Below are positions 8,796-16,475 of a stretch of 44,357 nucleotides of DNA, piece after piece. The DNA is taken from assembly GCF_021474405.1 (NCBI RefSeq), contig NZ_JAKEIO010000060.1, positions 1 to 44,357 of the forward strand, given 5' to 3'. The first letter of the stretch is position 1. Every line of letters begins with the position of its first letter. The notes below the pieces were generated by a model. The model worked only from the letters and a program-made list of their open reading frames with translations, had not been told where the DNA came from and made no database searches. Source of the DNA: [Streptosporangium] indianense (GTDB lineage Bacteria > Actinomycetota > Actinomycetes > Streptomycetales > Streptomycetaceae). Both the position numbers and the translations under genes were made by a program.

Positions 8796-9690
8796 TCTGC
8801 CGTGTCGACCATGGTACCCGGCGGACATCGCGCTTCGGCGCCGCGGCCGTCGCCAGGACCGAGCCCGCCAGGATCAGCGTGAAGGCCACACCGATGCCCA
8901 GCGTCAGCTTCTCGTCCAGGAAGATCGCGCCCGCGGCGACCGCCACCGCCGGGTTGACGTACGTGATCACACCCGCCCGCGTCGGACCGACCTCCTTGAT
9001 CAGCTCCAGGAAGGCCACGAACGCGATCGCCGTGCACACCACGCCCAGGCCGGCGAGCGCCGCCAGGACCTCGCCCGACGGCATGGTGGCGGGCCTGGTC
9101 AGGATGGCCGCCGGGGCGTAGACGACGGCGGCCAGTGTGAGGCAGGGGGTGATCAGCTGGAGGGTCGGGACGGCCTTGAGGTACCGGGCCGCTATCAGCG
9201 GGGCCGTGGCATAGCCGACGACCGTCACCAGCACCTCGGCCATCGACAGGGCGTCGCCGCCGGTGAGGTGCGGCAGCGTCAGGACGGTGACACCCGCGAG
9301 GCCGAGGGCCAGGCCGGTGACGCGGCGTGCACCCACCCGCTCCCCCGCGCCGAAGAAGCGGGCCAGGAGCAGGGCGACGATCGGTACTCCCGCGATCAGG
9401 AGTCCGGCGGTCGAGCTGGACAGATGGCGTTCGGCGTCGGTCAGGGTCCACCAGGGGCCGATGATCTCGATGACGGCGAAGGCCAGCATCGGCTTCCAGT
9501 GGGTCCGGACGGTACGGCCGAAGCCGCCCTGGCGGAGGGCGAACGGGAGCAGCAGTACCGCGCCGAGTGCGCAGCGTGCGAACACCACCATGGACGGGGA
9601 CAGGTCGTCCACCGCCACCTTGATCATCAGGTAGGGGACGCCCCAGACCACTCCCATCAGGGAGAACAGGAACCAGCCGCGTGCAGTCAT
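8761..9690 (-). CDS. EamA/DMT-superfamily permease
   Basis: A 309-aa inner-membrane permease with about ten hydrophobic segments, arranged as the two EamA repeats (residues about 5-135 and 145-280). It opens with FLFSLMGVVWGVPYLMIKVA, a classic EamA start in which the first helix is followed by a YLMIK signature. Family members export metabolites or amino acids; the substrate cannot be read from sequence. The tail of about 30 residues after the last helix (PKRDVRRVPWSTRQTS...) is encoded by DNA that includes the rnpB promoter and 5' end. It lies 19 nt downstream of an AraC-type regulator on the same strand, a pairing that suggests the regulator controls it. Confidence 0.9.
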   Translation of the reverse strand: MTARGWFLFSLMGVVWGVPYLMIKVAVDDLSPSMVVFARCALGAVLLLPFALRQGGFGRTVRTHWKPMLAFAVIEIIGPWWTLTDAERHLSSSTAGLLIAGVPIVALLLARFFGAGERVGARRVTGLALGLAGVTVLTLPHLTGGDALSMAEVLVTVVGYATAPLIAARYLKAVPTLQLITPCLTLAAVVYAPAAILTRPATMPSGEVLAALAGLGVVCTAIAFVAFLELIKEVGPTRAGVITYVNPAVAVAAGAIFLDEKLTLGIGVAFTLILAGSVLATAAAPKRDVRRVPWSTRQTSRADGRVESP

Positions 9691-9709
9691 GCGACGAGTC
9701 TCGGCCCGC

Positions 9710-10540
9710 TCACCCCGCCCCGTCTTGAACGCTGTTGCGGTACACCGCCGGGGTCACCCCCAGCACGCGGCGGAACCAGCGCGTGAGGTGCGCCTGGTCG
9801 GCGAAGCCGACGAGGGCCGCCGCCTCGGCCGGGCGCAGCCCGGCTTCCAGGAGGCCCCGGGCCCTGGCCACCCGGTGCTGGGCGAGCCAGGCGTACGGCG
9901 GTACGCCCACCGTCGTGCGGAAGGCGCGCAGGAGCTGGTAGCGGGACAGGCCCAGGTCGGTGGCGAGGGCGGCCAGGGACGGGGGGTCCAGGAGCTCGTC
10001 GGCGAGGCGGTCGCGCACGGTCCTGGCGATGCCGGCGGCCCCGGGCACGACGTCACCGGTCGCGCGGGCCGTGGAGTGGCGGCGGGCCAGGGCCGTGAGC
10101 AGCCAGGGCAGCCGGGACTCGGCCTCCAGCGGGTCGGGGCAGGCGCTGATGTCGCTGTGGGCGGCGCGCAGGGCTGCTGCGAGTTCCGGGTCGTGCAGGA
10201 CGGGGTCACGGAAGTGCGGGAGGCCTCCGCCGAGGATGCCGTCCGTGAGGAGGGACGGATCGGCGTAAAGGGCCTGGTAGGCGTAGCCGTCGCAGGCGGC
10301 CGGGCCTCCGGTGTGCATCTCGCCCGGGTCCAGGACGACGATCGAGCCGGGGTAGGAGTGGATGTGCCCACCGCGGTACGCGATGACCTCCGAGCCGCCG
10401 ACGGTGACGCCGACGGTGAACTCGTCATGGGCGTGGGGCGCGTAGACGTGCTGGTCGAAGTGGGCGGTGAGGAGATCGAGCGGCGGGCCGGCGCGCCCGA
10501 GTCGTGCCCGCGTCCAGCTGGCCTGTTCCCGTCTCCCCAT
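9710..10540 (-). CDS. AraC-family transcriptional regulator with N-terminal cupin
   Basis: A 276-aa DNA-binding regulator. The N-terminal cupin-like sensor (residues about 20-110) shows HFDQHVYAPHAHDEFTVGV, with the His-rich motif typical of AraC_binding domains, and VVLDPGEMHTGGP. The C-terminal double helix-turn-helix (residues about 175-270) shows LATDLGLSRYQLLRAFRTTVG and AALVGFADQAHLTRWFRRVLGVTPAVYR, the standard AraC signature. It is transcribed with the EamA permease gene 19 nt downstream and is probably its local regulator. The Uma2-type gene ends 23 nt upstream, so all three may be one unit. Confidence 0.93.
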   Translation of the reverse strand: MGRREQASWTRARLGRAGPPLDLLTAHFDQHVYAPHAHDEFTVGVTVGGSEVIAYRGGHIHSYPGSIVVLDPGEMHTGGPAACDGYAYQALYADPSLLTDGILGGGLPHFRDPVLHDPELAAALRAAHSDISACPDPLEAESRLPWLLTALARRHSTARATGDVVPGAAGIARTVRDRLADELLDPPSLAALATDLGLSRYQLLRAFRTTVGVPPYAWLAQHRVARARGLLEAGLRPAEAAALVGFADQAHLTRWFRRVLGVTPAVYRNSVQDGAG

Positions 10541-10563
10541 GGCGTACCCCCGCCCACAGGGGA

Positions 10564-11142
10564 TCAGAGGAGGTCCGTCGTGTCCAGATCGAAGGCGAAG
10601 GGTTCCGGCAGGGTGACCGTCTTGCCGAAGGGGCGGGCGCAGTGCTCGCGGTAGTCGTCTTCCTTCGGCTCACTGAAAACGGTGACTTGGGCCGTGTCCC
10701 GGTCTACCAGCAGGTAGAGCGGGATGCCAGCGCGGGCGTAGCAGCGGCGCTTGGCCTCGCGGTCCGCCTGCGGCTTGGTGGAGGTCACCTCCATCACCAT
10801 GGCGACGCCGTCGCAGGGCATCCAGGATTCGGCCCCGCCGAACAGGTCGCGCTCGATGGGGCCGAAGGTGACGTCCGGAACCAGGTGGTTCTTGGGGCAG
10901 GCTCCCCCGCTCCTCAGCTTCAGCCCTTTGTTCCCCGAGAAGTCCATGTCGGTGCGCGAGCGCCTGATCACTTGCCTCACGATCCGGCTGATGTACTTCT
11001 CGTGATCCCCGTCCGGCGGCGGCGTCACAACGATCTCCCCCTCGATCAGCTCGGCCCGGAAACCCTCCGGGGTGTCCAGGGCCAGAAAGCCCTCCAGCAG
11101 GACCTCTTCCTGGGAGAGCGGCTCGTGGGCCATGGCAGTCAT
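10564..11142 (-). CDS. Uma2-family (DUF820) restriction-endonuclease-like protein
   Basis: A 192-aa protein of the Uma2/DUF820 family, which has a PD-(D/E)XK nuclease fold and is greatly expanded in Streptomyces and cyanobacteria with no known cellular role. Visible are RAELIEGEIVVTPPP (N-terminal fold strand), LVPDVTFG (the PD of the motif) and VAMVMEVTSTKPQADREAKRRCYARAGIPLYLLVD, holding the ExK-like E-V-x-S region and the conserved K...Y...GI.YLLVD stretch. I chose ATG 11142 because AGGAGG lies 7-8 nt upstream; a longer frame to 11232 has no such site. It is divergent from the MerR operon and probably heads the AraC-EamA unit. Confidence 0.88.
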   Translation of the reverse strand: MTAMAHEPLSQEEVLLEGFLALDTPEGFRAELIEGEIVVTPPPDGDHEKYISRIVRQVIRRSRTDMDFSGNKGLKLRSGGACPKNHLVPDVTFGPIERDLFGGAESWMPCDGVAMVMEVTSTKPQADREAKRRCYARAGIPLYLLVDRDTAQVTVFSEPKEDDYREHCARPFGKTVTLPEPFAFDLDTTDLL

Positions 11143-11269
11143 GTCGCGCCCCTCCTTCTGTCGCCCGCCAGACTGGGACATCGCCGAACCACCCGTCCGT
11201 GAGATCGGGAACCGTTCCCTCGATCGTGGCACACGATCACGGTCGTCGTCAGAAGGCCGGACGGCTCAC

Positions 11270-11300
11270 TTGACCTTGCCGCAGCGTCAACGTCTTCACT
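11270..11300 (+). promoter_or_regulatory. MerR-type promoter with long spacer and TTGAC/GTCAA palindrome
   Basis: A -35-like TTGACC (11270-11275) is followed by a 19-nt spacer and a -10-like TTCACT (11295-11300). The arms TTGAC (11270-11274) and GTCAA (11286-11290) form an inverted repeat inside the spacer, as in MerR operators. The expected transcription start falls on or next to the ATG at 11307, and no Shine-Dalgarno sequence precedes it, so the mRNA is probably leaderless. The rest of the divergent gap (11143-11269) holds the Uma2 ribosome-binding site and nothing else I can name. Confidence 0.6.
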
Positions 11301-11306
11301 GGTCGC

Positions 11307-12062
11307 ATGCGGATCGGAGAACTCGCCGCGGTCGTCGGCGTCACCACGCGGGCCGTGCGGCACTACCACCATCTGGGACTGTTGCCCGAGCCGGAGCGGC
11401 GGGCCAACGGGTACCGGGATTACGGGTTGCGGCACGCCGTCGTGCTGGCGCGGATCCGGCGGCTGACCGAGCTGGGTCTGGGGCTCGCGGAGGTGCGGGA
11501 CGTCCTCGCGGACGACGCGGTCAAGGACCTCGTCGAGGTGCTGACCGAGCTGGACGAGGATCTGGCGCGGCAGGAGGAGGCCCTGCGGGAGCGGCGGGCG
11601 CGGTTGCGGGCCCTGCTGGACGCGGACGGCGGTATGCCGCCCGAGGGGCCGGTGTCGCCCGAGCTGGCCGCCCTGTTAGCCGGGACCGCGCACCTGTCGG
11701 GCTCGCCCATGGCCGTCAAGGACCGTGAGATCTTCGCGTTCCTGGAGACGACCGTACCGGCCGGGGAACGGGAGCGGCTGGTGTCCTCGGTGAGTGAGGC
11801 GCTGGGAACTCCAGGGGCCGTGGCGCGGGCCGGTGAGGTCTACGCGCTGCTCGACGCGCTCGCCGGTGCCGAGCCCTGCGATCCGCGGGTGGACGCGGCG
11901 GCGCGGGCGCTCGCCGACTGCATTCCGCCGACGCTGTTCCCGGAGATCGGTGAGCTGGACCAGCAGGACGAGGTGCTGCGCGCCTTCTACGCCGACCTCT
12001 CCCCCGCCCAGGCGGAGGCCGTCCGCCGTGCGCTGCGGATGCTCGCCGAGGAGCGGCGATGA
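11307..12062 (+). CDS. MerR-family transcriptional regulator
   Basis: A 251-aa regulator. The first 70 residues are a MerR winged helix: MRIGELAAVVGVTTRAVRHYHHLGLLPEPERRANGYRDYG, the canonical R-YY-x-GLL-P-x-R-x-x-GYR-Y pattern, followed by LARIRRLTELGLGLAEVRDVL. A long dimerisation coiled coil (DLARQEEALRERRARLRALL, residues about 90-110) precedes a helical C-terminal domain (about 120-250) rich in Ala, Leu and Glu with no Cys cluster, so metal sensing is unlikely and a hydrophobic ligand is more plausible. The stop overlaps the next start (ATGA, 12059). Its own promoter has MerR architecture, so autoregulation is likely. Confidence 0.93.
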   Translation: MRIGELAAVVGVTTRAVRHYHHLGLLPEPERRANGYRDYGLRHAVVLARIRRLTELGLGLAEVRDVLADDAVKDLVEVLTELDEDLARQEEALRERRARLRALLDADGGMPPEGPVSPELAALLAGTAHLSGSPMAVKDREIFAFLETTVPAGERERLVSSVSEALGTPGAVARAGEVYALLDALAGAEPCDPRVDAAARALADCIPPTLFPEIGELDQQDEVLRAFYADLSPAQAEAVRRALRMLAEERR

Positions 12063-12637
12063 GGGTCGGGTGGCTGCTGGTCCGGCACGAGGCGCGGTTG
12101 CTGGTGAGTCTCGCCCTGTGGGTGGCGCGGCGTACGCACGGGACGGGCGGCGGCTCGGCCTTCGGGTACGCGCGCGGGCAGGGCGCGATGACGGCCGGGT
12201 TCGCGTTCGTGTGCGTCGTCGAGACGGTCGCGCTGTCCGTGCTGCTGCGGGACTGGCCCGCCGTGCACGCGGCGTTCCTCTTCCTGGACGTGTACACGAT
12301 CGTGTTCGTCGTGGCGCTGCACGCCTCTTCCGTCGTCCGTCCGCATGTGCTGGACACCGCCGCCGGCACCCTGCGGATACGGCGGTACGTCCACGTCGAT
12401 CTGTGCGTTCCGCTGGCGCGGATCCGCTCCGTGCGGCGTGAGCTGCGCATGACCCACGAGCGGGCCGAGGGCGAGCTGGACGTGGAGGTCGGCTCGCAGA
12501 CCACCGTCACCCTCGAACTGACCGAACCGGTCACGCACGTCACCTTCCTCGGGCGGCGCCGGGAGGTGCGGGTCGTCCGCTTCCACACCGACGACCCCGA
12601 GGGGCTCGTGCACGCCCTCGGCCGGGCCCGCGTCTGA
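12059..12637 (+). CDS. Uncharacterised membrane protein coupled to MerR regulator
   Basis: A 192-aa protein starting within the merR stop. Three hydrophobic stretches are visible: LLVSLALWVA (about 14-23, short), GFAFVCVVETVALSVLL (about 47-64) and AAFLFLDVYTIVFVVALHA (about 70-90). A soluble C-terminal domain (about 95-190) follows, with alternating beta-like segments (TLRIRRYVHVDLCVPLARI, TTVTLELTEPVTHVTFLG). The layout, two or three helices then a PH-like beta domain, recalls bacterial PH or YdbT-type membrane proteins, but I do not recognise the family. Translational coupling implies it is the regulator's target or partner, perhaps in stress or drug response. Confidence 0.72.
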   Translation: MRVGWLLVRHEARLLVSLALWVARRTHGTGGGSAFGYARGQGAMTAGFAFVCVVETVALSVLLRDWPAVHAAFLFLDVYTIVFVVALHASSVVRPHVLDTAAGTLRIRRYVHVDLCVPLARIRSVRRELRMTHERAEGELDVEVGSQTTVTLELTEPVTHVTFLGRRREVRVVRFHTDDPEGLVHALGRARV

Positions 12638-12681
12638 GCTCCCCGTACGCTGTCGGGCGGAGTTCGATCGAAGGAGTACGC

Positions 12682-13464
12682 GTGCTTGTCCTGCTGCCGC
12701 CGTCCGAAGGAAAGGCCTCTTCGGGCCGCGGTGCCCCGCTGAAGCCGGAGTCGCTGTCGCTGCCGGGGCTGGCCGACGCCCGGGAGGCGGTGCTCACCGA
12801 GCTGGTCGAGCTGTGCTCGGGGGACCAGGACAAGGCGCGCGAGGTGCTGGGGCTGAGTGAGGGGTTGCGGGGCGAGGTCGCGAAGAACGCCGAGCTGCGC
12901 ACGGCGGGGGCCCGGCCGGCCGGGGAGATCTACACCGGCGTGCTGTACGACGCCCTCGGGCTGGCGTCCCTCGACACGGCTGCCAAGCGGCGTGCCGCGC
13001 GGTCGTTGCTCGTGTTCTCCGGGCTGTGGGGCGCGGTGCGGGTGACGGACCGGATTCCGTCCTACCGGTGCTCGATGGGGGTGAAGCTGCCGGGGCTCGG
13101 GGCGCTGGGCGCGCACTGGCGTACGCCGATGGCGTCGGTGCTGCCCGAGGTGGCCGGGGGCGGGCTGGTGCTGGATCTGCGGTCCGCCGCGTACGCCGCC
13201 GCCTGGAAGCCCAAGGGCGAGGTCGCCGGGCGGACGGCGTCCGTGCGGGTGCTGCACGCCCCCACCCGGAAGGTGGTCAGCCACTTCAACAAGGCGACCA
13301 AGGGGCGGATCGTGCGCAGTCTGCTGACCTCCGGGACCGACCCGAAGGGCCCGGCCGAGCTGGTGGAGGCGCTCCGGGATCTCGGGTACGCCGTGGAGGC
13401 GCAGGCGCCCGCGAAGCCGGGGCAGGCCTGGTCGCTGGACGTGCTGGTGGACGAGGTGCACTAG
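12682..13464 (+). CDS. yaaA: YaaA/DUF328 peroxide-stress protein
   Basis: A 260-aa cytosolic protein of the YaaA (DUF328/UPF0246) family, which in Escherichia coli limits free iron and oxidative DNA damage during peroxide stress. The N-terminus MLVLLPPSEGKASSGRGAP carries the family hallmark LLPPSEGK. Later landmarks are AGEIYTGVLYDALG, LLVFSGLWGAVRVTDRIPSYRCSMG and VVSHFNKATKGRIVR, all conserved positions in the family. The GTG start has GAAGGAG about 6 nt upstream. It sits 44 nt after the MerR-coupled membrane protein and may be in the same transcript, which would fit a stress theme, but this is only inferred. Confidence 0.93.
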   Translation: MLVLLPPSEGKASSGRGAPLKPESLSLPGLADAREAVLTELVELCSGDQDKAREVLGLSEGLRGEVAKNAELRTAGARPAGEIYTGVLYDALGLASLDTAAKRRAARSLLVFSGLWGAVRVTDRIPSYRCSMGVKLPGLGALGAHWRTPMASVLPEVAGGGLVLDLRSAAYAAAWKPKGEVAGRTASVRVLHAPTRKVVSHFNKATKGRIVRSLLTSGTDPKGPAELVEALRDLGYAVEAQAPAKPGQAWSLDVLVDEVH

Positions 13465-13481
13465 TCCGCGGAGACGCACGT

Positions 13482-13532
13482 GTTGCATTATTCGCAACGG
13501 CCTTTGCGCACCCTGCACACCGACGGCAGGAT
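13482..13532 (+). promoter_or_regulatory. Palindrome plus promoter upstream of KDPG aldolase
   Basis: The arms GTTGC (13482-13486) and GCAAC (13494-13498) flank a 7-nt AT-rich centre, an operator-like repeat in an otherwise GC-rich 74-nt gap. Just downstream, TTGCGC (13504-13509), a 17-nt spacer and CAGGAT (13527-13532) form a plausible promoter whose start would fall at the ATG at 13539, i.e. a leaderless transcript. The regulator is unknown. Confidence 0.45.
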
Positions 13533-13538
13533 GACGCC

Positions 13539-14189
13539 ATGGCCCCCTCTCCCCTGCCATCTTCCGTGCTGGACCTGGCGCCCGTCGTGCCCGTGGTCGT
13601 CGTCGAGGACGTCGGCGACGCCGTACCGCTGGCGCGGGCGCTGGTCGCGGGTGGGCTGTGCGCAATCGAGGTGACGCTGCGGACGCCGGTGGCCCTGGAG
13701 GCGATCCGGGAGATCGCCCGGGAGGTGCCCGGGGCCGTCGTCGGGGCCGGGACGGTGGTCCGGCCCGGGCAGGTCGCGGAGGCGGTGGCGGCGGGCTCCC
13801 GGTTCCTGGTCAGTCCCGGCTGGACGGACGGGCTGCTGGAGGCGATGCGGGCCTCCGGGGTGCCGTTCCTGCCGGGGGTTTCCACGGCGTCCGAGGTCGT
13901 GGCGCTGCTGGAACGCGGGGTACGGGAGATGAAGTTCTTCCCGGCGCAGGCCGCGGGCGGTACGGCGTATCTGAAGTCGCTGTCGGGGCCGCTCCCCCAG
14001 GCCCGTTTCTGCCCGACGGGCGGGATCGGCCCGGACTCGGCCCCGGACTATCTGGCGCTGCCCAACGTGGGCTGCGTGGGCGGGAGCTGGATGCTGCCGC
14101 CGGAGGCGGTCGCCGCCCGCGACTGGGGGCGCGTCGAGGCGCTGGCCCGTGCGGCGGCTGCGCTCAGCGCAGGTGCGACGTGTCGTTGA
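13539..14189 (+). CDS. eda: 2-keto-3-deoxy-6-phosphogluconate / 4-hydroxy-2-oxoglutarate aldolase
   Basis: A 216-aa class I Schiff-base aldolase (KDPG/KHG type) cleaving KDPG to pyruvate and glyceraldehyde-3-phosphate, or acting on 4-hydroxy-2-oxoglutarate. Family landmarks are VVPVVVVEDVGDAVPLARAL, CAIEVTLRTP with the active-site Glu, GAVVGAGTVV, and REMKFFPAQAAGG with the Schiff-base Lys, then FCPTGGIGPDSAPDYLALPNVGCVGGSWM with the phosphate-binding GGI. The ATG at 13539 gives the usual length; the frame is open upstream to 13026 only because of GC bias. No other sugar-acid gene is adjacent. Its 3' end overlaps the convergent RNase H gene by 26 nt. Confidence 0.95.
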   Translation: MAPSPLPSSVLDLAPVVPVVVVEDVGDAVPLARALVAGGLCAIEVTLRTPVALEAIREIAREVPGAVVGAGTVVRPGQVAEAVAAGSRFLVSPGWTDGLLEAMRASGVPFLPGVSTASEVVALLERGVREMKFFPAQAAGGTAYLKSLSGPLPQARFCPTGGIGPDSAPDYLALPNVGCVGGSWMLPPEAVAARDWGRVEALARAAAALSAGATCR

Positions 14190-15711
14190 GGAGGCGGACG
14201 CTGGCGTTGCCGTCCGCGTAGTAGGCGACCACCGACAGGGACGCGGCCGACAGTTCCATGCGGAACAGGGACTCCGGCGGGGCGCCCAGGGCGAGGCGGA
14301 CCAGCGTCTTGATCGGGGTCACATGTGTGACGAGCAGGACCGTGCGGCCCGCGTACGCCGCGAGCAGCTTGTCGCGGGTGGCGGCGAGCCGCGTGGCCGT
14401 CGCGGCGAAGCTCTCGCCGCCACCGGTGGGTTCGGCGTCCGGGGAGGCCAGCCAGGCGTTCAGGTCGTCGGGGTGGCGCTCGCGCACCTCGCCGAAGGTG
14501 AGGCCCTCCCAATCGCCGAAGTCGGTCTCGCGCAGTCCGTCGTCGATGCTCACGTCGAGGCCGAGCCGGGCGGCGACGATCCCGGCGGTCTCCCGCGTCC
14601 GGGCGAGCGGGGACGACACGACGGCCTGGATGGTGCCGCGCCGGGCGAGCAACGCCGCGGCCCGCTCGGCCTGCTCCCGCCCCACGTCGGACAGGGAGGG
14701 GTCGGTGCCACCGCTCCCGGAGAACCGCTTCTGCGGGGTCAACGGCGTTTCGCCGTGCCGCAGCAGGACGAAGGTGGCGGGTGCGCCCATGTCGGCGGGT
14801 GCCCAGCCGGGGGCGGCGACGGCTTGAGCGGCACGGGCGTCGGCGCCGGCCTTCGCGGCACGGACATCGCCACGAGCTTCGGTGTCGGCCTTCACAGCTT
14901 GAGCGGCACGGGTGTCCCCACCGCCCTTCGCGGCCTGGGCGACACGGGTGTCGGCCCCGGCCTTCGCGGCACGGGCATCGGTGTCGGTCTTCGCGGCGCG
15001 GACGGATGCACGAGCATCGGCGTCGGCCTGCGTGACGTCCGGGCCCGAGCCGGCCGCCGCGGCCGGGACGCCCCGGCCGGATCCCGTCGAGGCCCCAGCG
15101 GCGTCAAGGCCCGAGTCGGCCTCCGCGGCCGCCGCGCGGCCCTCCGCCAGCGCCGCGCGCGCCCTTGCCGCACCCGCCGCCGCATCACCGGGCGGCTCCG
15201 GCGGAACAGCGGCCCCGGCACCCCCGGCACCGGAATCCCCGGCGTCGGCCCCGGCCGCCGTGTCCAGCTCCGCCGTCGACTCGGCCTCCGACCACCGCTC
15301 GCCCCTGGCCCCCGCGTCCATCGCCTCGTTCGCCAGCCGGTCGGCGTGCTTGTTCCGCTCCCTCGGTATCCACTCGTAGGTGACCCGCCCGGGCGGGAAG
15401 ACCCGGGCCGCCTGGGCGGCCAGGGGCTTCATGTCGGGGTGCTTGATCTTCCAGCGGCCCGACATCTGCTCGATGACGAGCTTGGAGTCCATCCGGACGT
15501 GGACCGTCGCGCCCGGGTCCAGTTCACGGGCGGCGCGCAGGCCGGCGAGGAGGCCGCGGTACTCGGCGACGTTGTTCGTGGCGACACCGATGTACTCGGC
15601 GGTCTCCCGCAGGGTCTCCCCCGTCGCCGCGTCACTGACCACGGCCCCGTAGCCGGCGGGCCCGGGGTTGCCCCGCGAGCCGCCGTCGGCCTCGACGATG
15701 AACTCCCGCAC
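14164..15711 (-). CDS. Bifunctional RNase HI / acid phosphatase
   Basis: A 515-aa two-domain protein known in actinobacteria (Rv2228c type). The N-terminal RNase HI (residues 1-140) hydrolyses RNA in RNA-DNA hybrids: FIVEADGGSRGNPGPAG with the first catalytic Asp, NVAEYRGLLAGL with the Glu, and VHVRMDSKLVIEQM with the second Asp. The C-terminal histidine-phosphatase domain (from about 310) begins FVLLRHGETPLTPQKRFSG; the RHG histidine is intact and a second His sits in VLLVTHVTPIK. Between them lies an unusually long Ala/Asp/Lys-rich linker (about 140-310) containing degenerate units such as AAKAGADTRVAQAAKG. In the mycobacterial homologue the phosphatase half is linked to alpha-ribazole phosphate. 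It lies 20 nt downstream of the zinc-ribbon gene in the same operon. Confidence 0.95.
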   Translation of the reverse strand: MREFIVEADGGSRGNPGPAGYGAVVSDAATGETLRETAEYIGVATNNVAEYRGLLAGLRAARELDPGATVHVRMDSKLVIEQMSGRWKIKHPDMKPLAAQAARVFPPGRVTYEWIPRERNKHADRLANEAMDAGARGERWSEAESTAELDTAAGADAGDSGAGGAGAAVPPEPPGDAAAGAARARAALAEGRAAAAEADSGLDAAGASTGSGRGVPAAAAGSGPDVTQADADARASVRAAKTDTDARAAKAGADTRVAQAAKGGGDTRAAQAVKADTEARGDVRAAKAGADARAAQAVAAPGWAPADMGAPATFVLLRHGETPLTPQKRFSGSGGTDPSLSDVGREQAERAAALLARRGTIQAVVSSPLARTRETAGIVAARLGLDVSIDDGLRETDFGDWEGLTFGEVRERHPDDLNAWLASPDAEPTGGGESFAATATRLAATRDKLLAAYAGRTVLLVTHVTPIKTLVRLALGAPPESLFRMELSAASLSVVAYYADGNASVRLLNDTSHLR

Positions 15712-15731
15712 CGGATGGGCTCCCTGAAGGC

Positions 15732-16475
15732 CTAGAGACCGGACTCGGACGTGCGCACCAGGATGCGGCGGCAGTTCTCGCAGCGCACCACCGTGTCGGG
15801 CGCGGCCTTGCGGATCTCCGCCAGTTCGGTGATGGCGAGCTCCTGCCGGCAGCCCTGGCAGCTGCGCGCGTACAGCTTCGCCGCGCCGATGCCGCCCTGC
15901 TGCTCGCGCAGCTTGTCGTAGAGCTTGAGCAGATCGGCCGGGACGGCACCGGCGACGACCTCGCGCTCCTTGGTGACGGTGGCGATCTCGCCGTCGATCT
16001 CCTCGAAGGCGGCGTCGCGGCGCGCGGTCGCGTCGTCGATCTTCGCCTGGACGGAGGAGACGCGCTCGGTCAGCTCGGCGACCCGCTCCTGCGCGGACTC
16101 CCTGCGCTCCATGACCTCCAGCACGACGTCCTCCAGATCGCCCTGCCGCTTGGCGAGGGAGGCGATCTCACGCTGGAGGTTCTCCAGGTCCTTGGGGGAG
16201 GTGACGGCGCCGGAGTCGAGGCGCTGCTGGTCGCGGGTGGCGCGCTGGCGCACCTGGTCCACGTCCTGCTCGGCCTTGGTCTGCTCGCGGGCGGTGTCGC
16301 TCTCCTCGGTCTGCGCGGCCACGAGCAGGTCGCGCAGCTGGGTGTGGTCCTTGGTCAGCGACTCGATCTCGGCGTGCTCGGGCAGCGACTTGCGCTTGTG
16401 CGCGAGCTGCTGGAGGCGGACGTCGAGGTCCTGGACGTCGAGGAGACGGATCTGGTCGGCGGGCGCGGCGTTCAG
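15732..16475 (-). CDS. C4-type zinc-ribbon coiled-coil protein, CTG start
   Basis: A 247-aa protein of the DUF164/zinc-ribbon family (Cdsp-type), a conserved actinobacterial neighbour of Nif3-like and RNase H genes. It is almost entirely coiled coil up to about residue 190, then carries two CxxC pairs (SCQGCRQEL and RCENCRRIL) forming a zinc ribbon. The first ATG/GTG/TTG in frame is the GTG at 16322, but that would discard 51 conserved-looking helical residues. An in-frame TGA at 16496-16494 limits any extension, and the only near-cognate start after it is CTG at 16475-16473, which overlaps the upstream stop as CTGA and has GGAG 7 nt before it. I therefore place the start at CTG. Function is unknown; nucleic-acid or protein binding is presumed. 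Confidence 0.85.
   Translation of the reverse strand: MNAAPADQIRLLDVQDLDVRLQQLAHKRKSLPEHAEIESLTKDHTQLRDLLVAAQTEESDTAREQTKAEQDVDQVRQRATRDQQRLDSGAVTSPKDLENLQREIASLAKRQGDLEDVVLEVMERRESAQERVAELTERVSSVQAKIDDATARRDAAFEEIDGEIATVTKEREVVAGAVPADLLKLYDKLREQQGGIGAAKLYARSCQGCRQELAITELAEIRKAAPDTVVRCENCRRILVRTSESGL

Noticed and set aside
8614..9786. Plus-strand open frame over rnpB and the permease gene
   Set aside because: It runs antisense to rnpB and the EamA gene and has no homology pattern.
13539..14189. Complete Entner-Doudoroff cluster
   Set aside because: Only the aldolase is present; no edd, kinase or dehydratase gene is adjacent.
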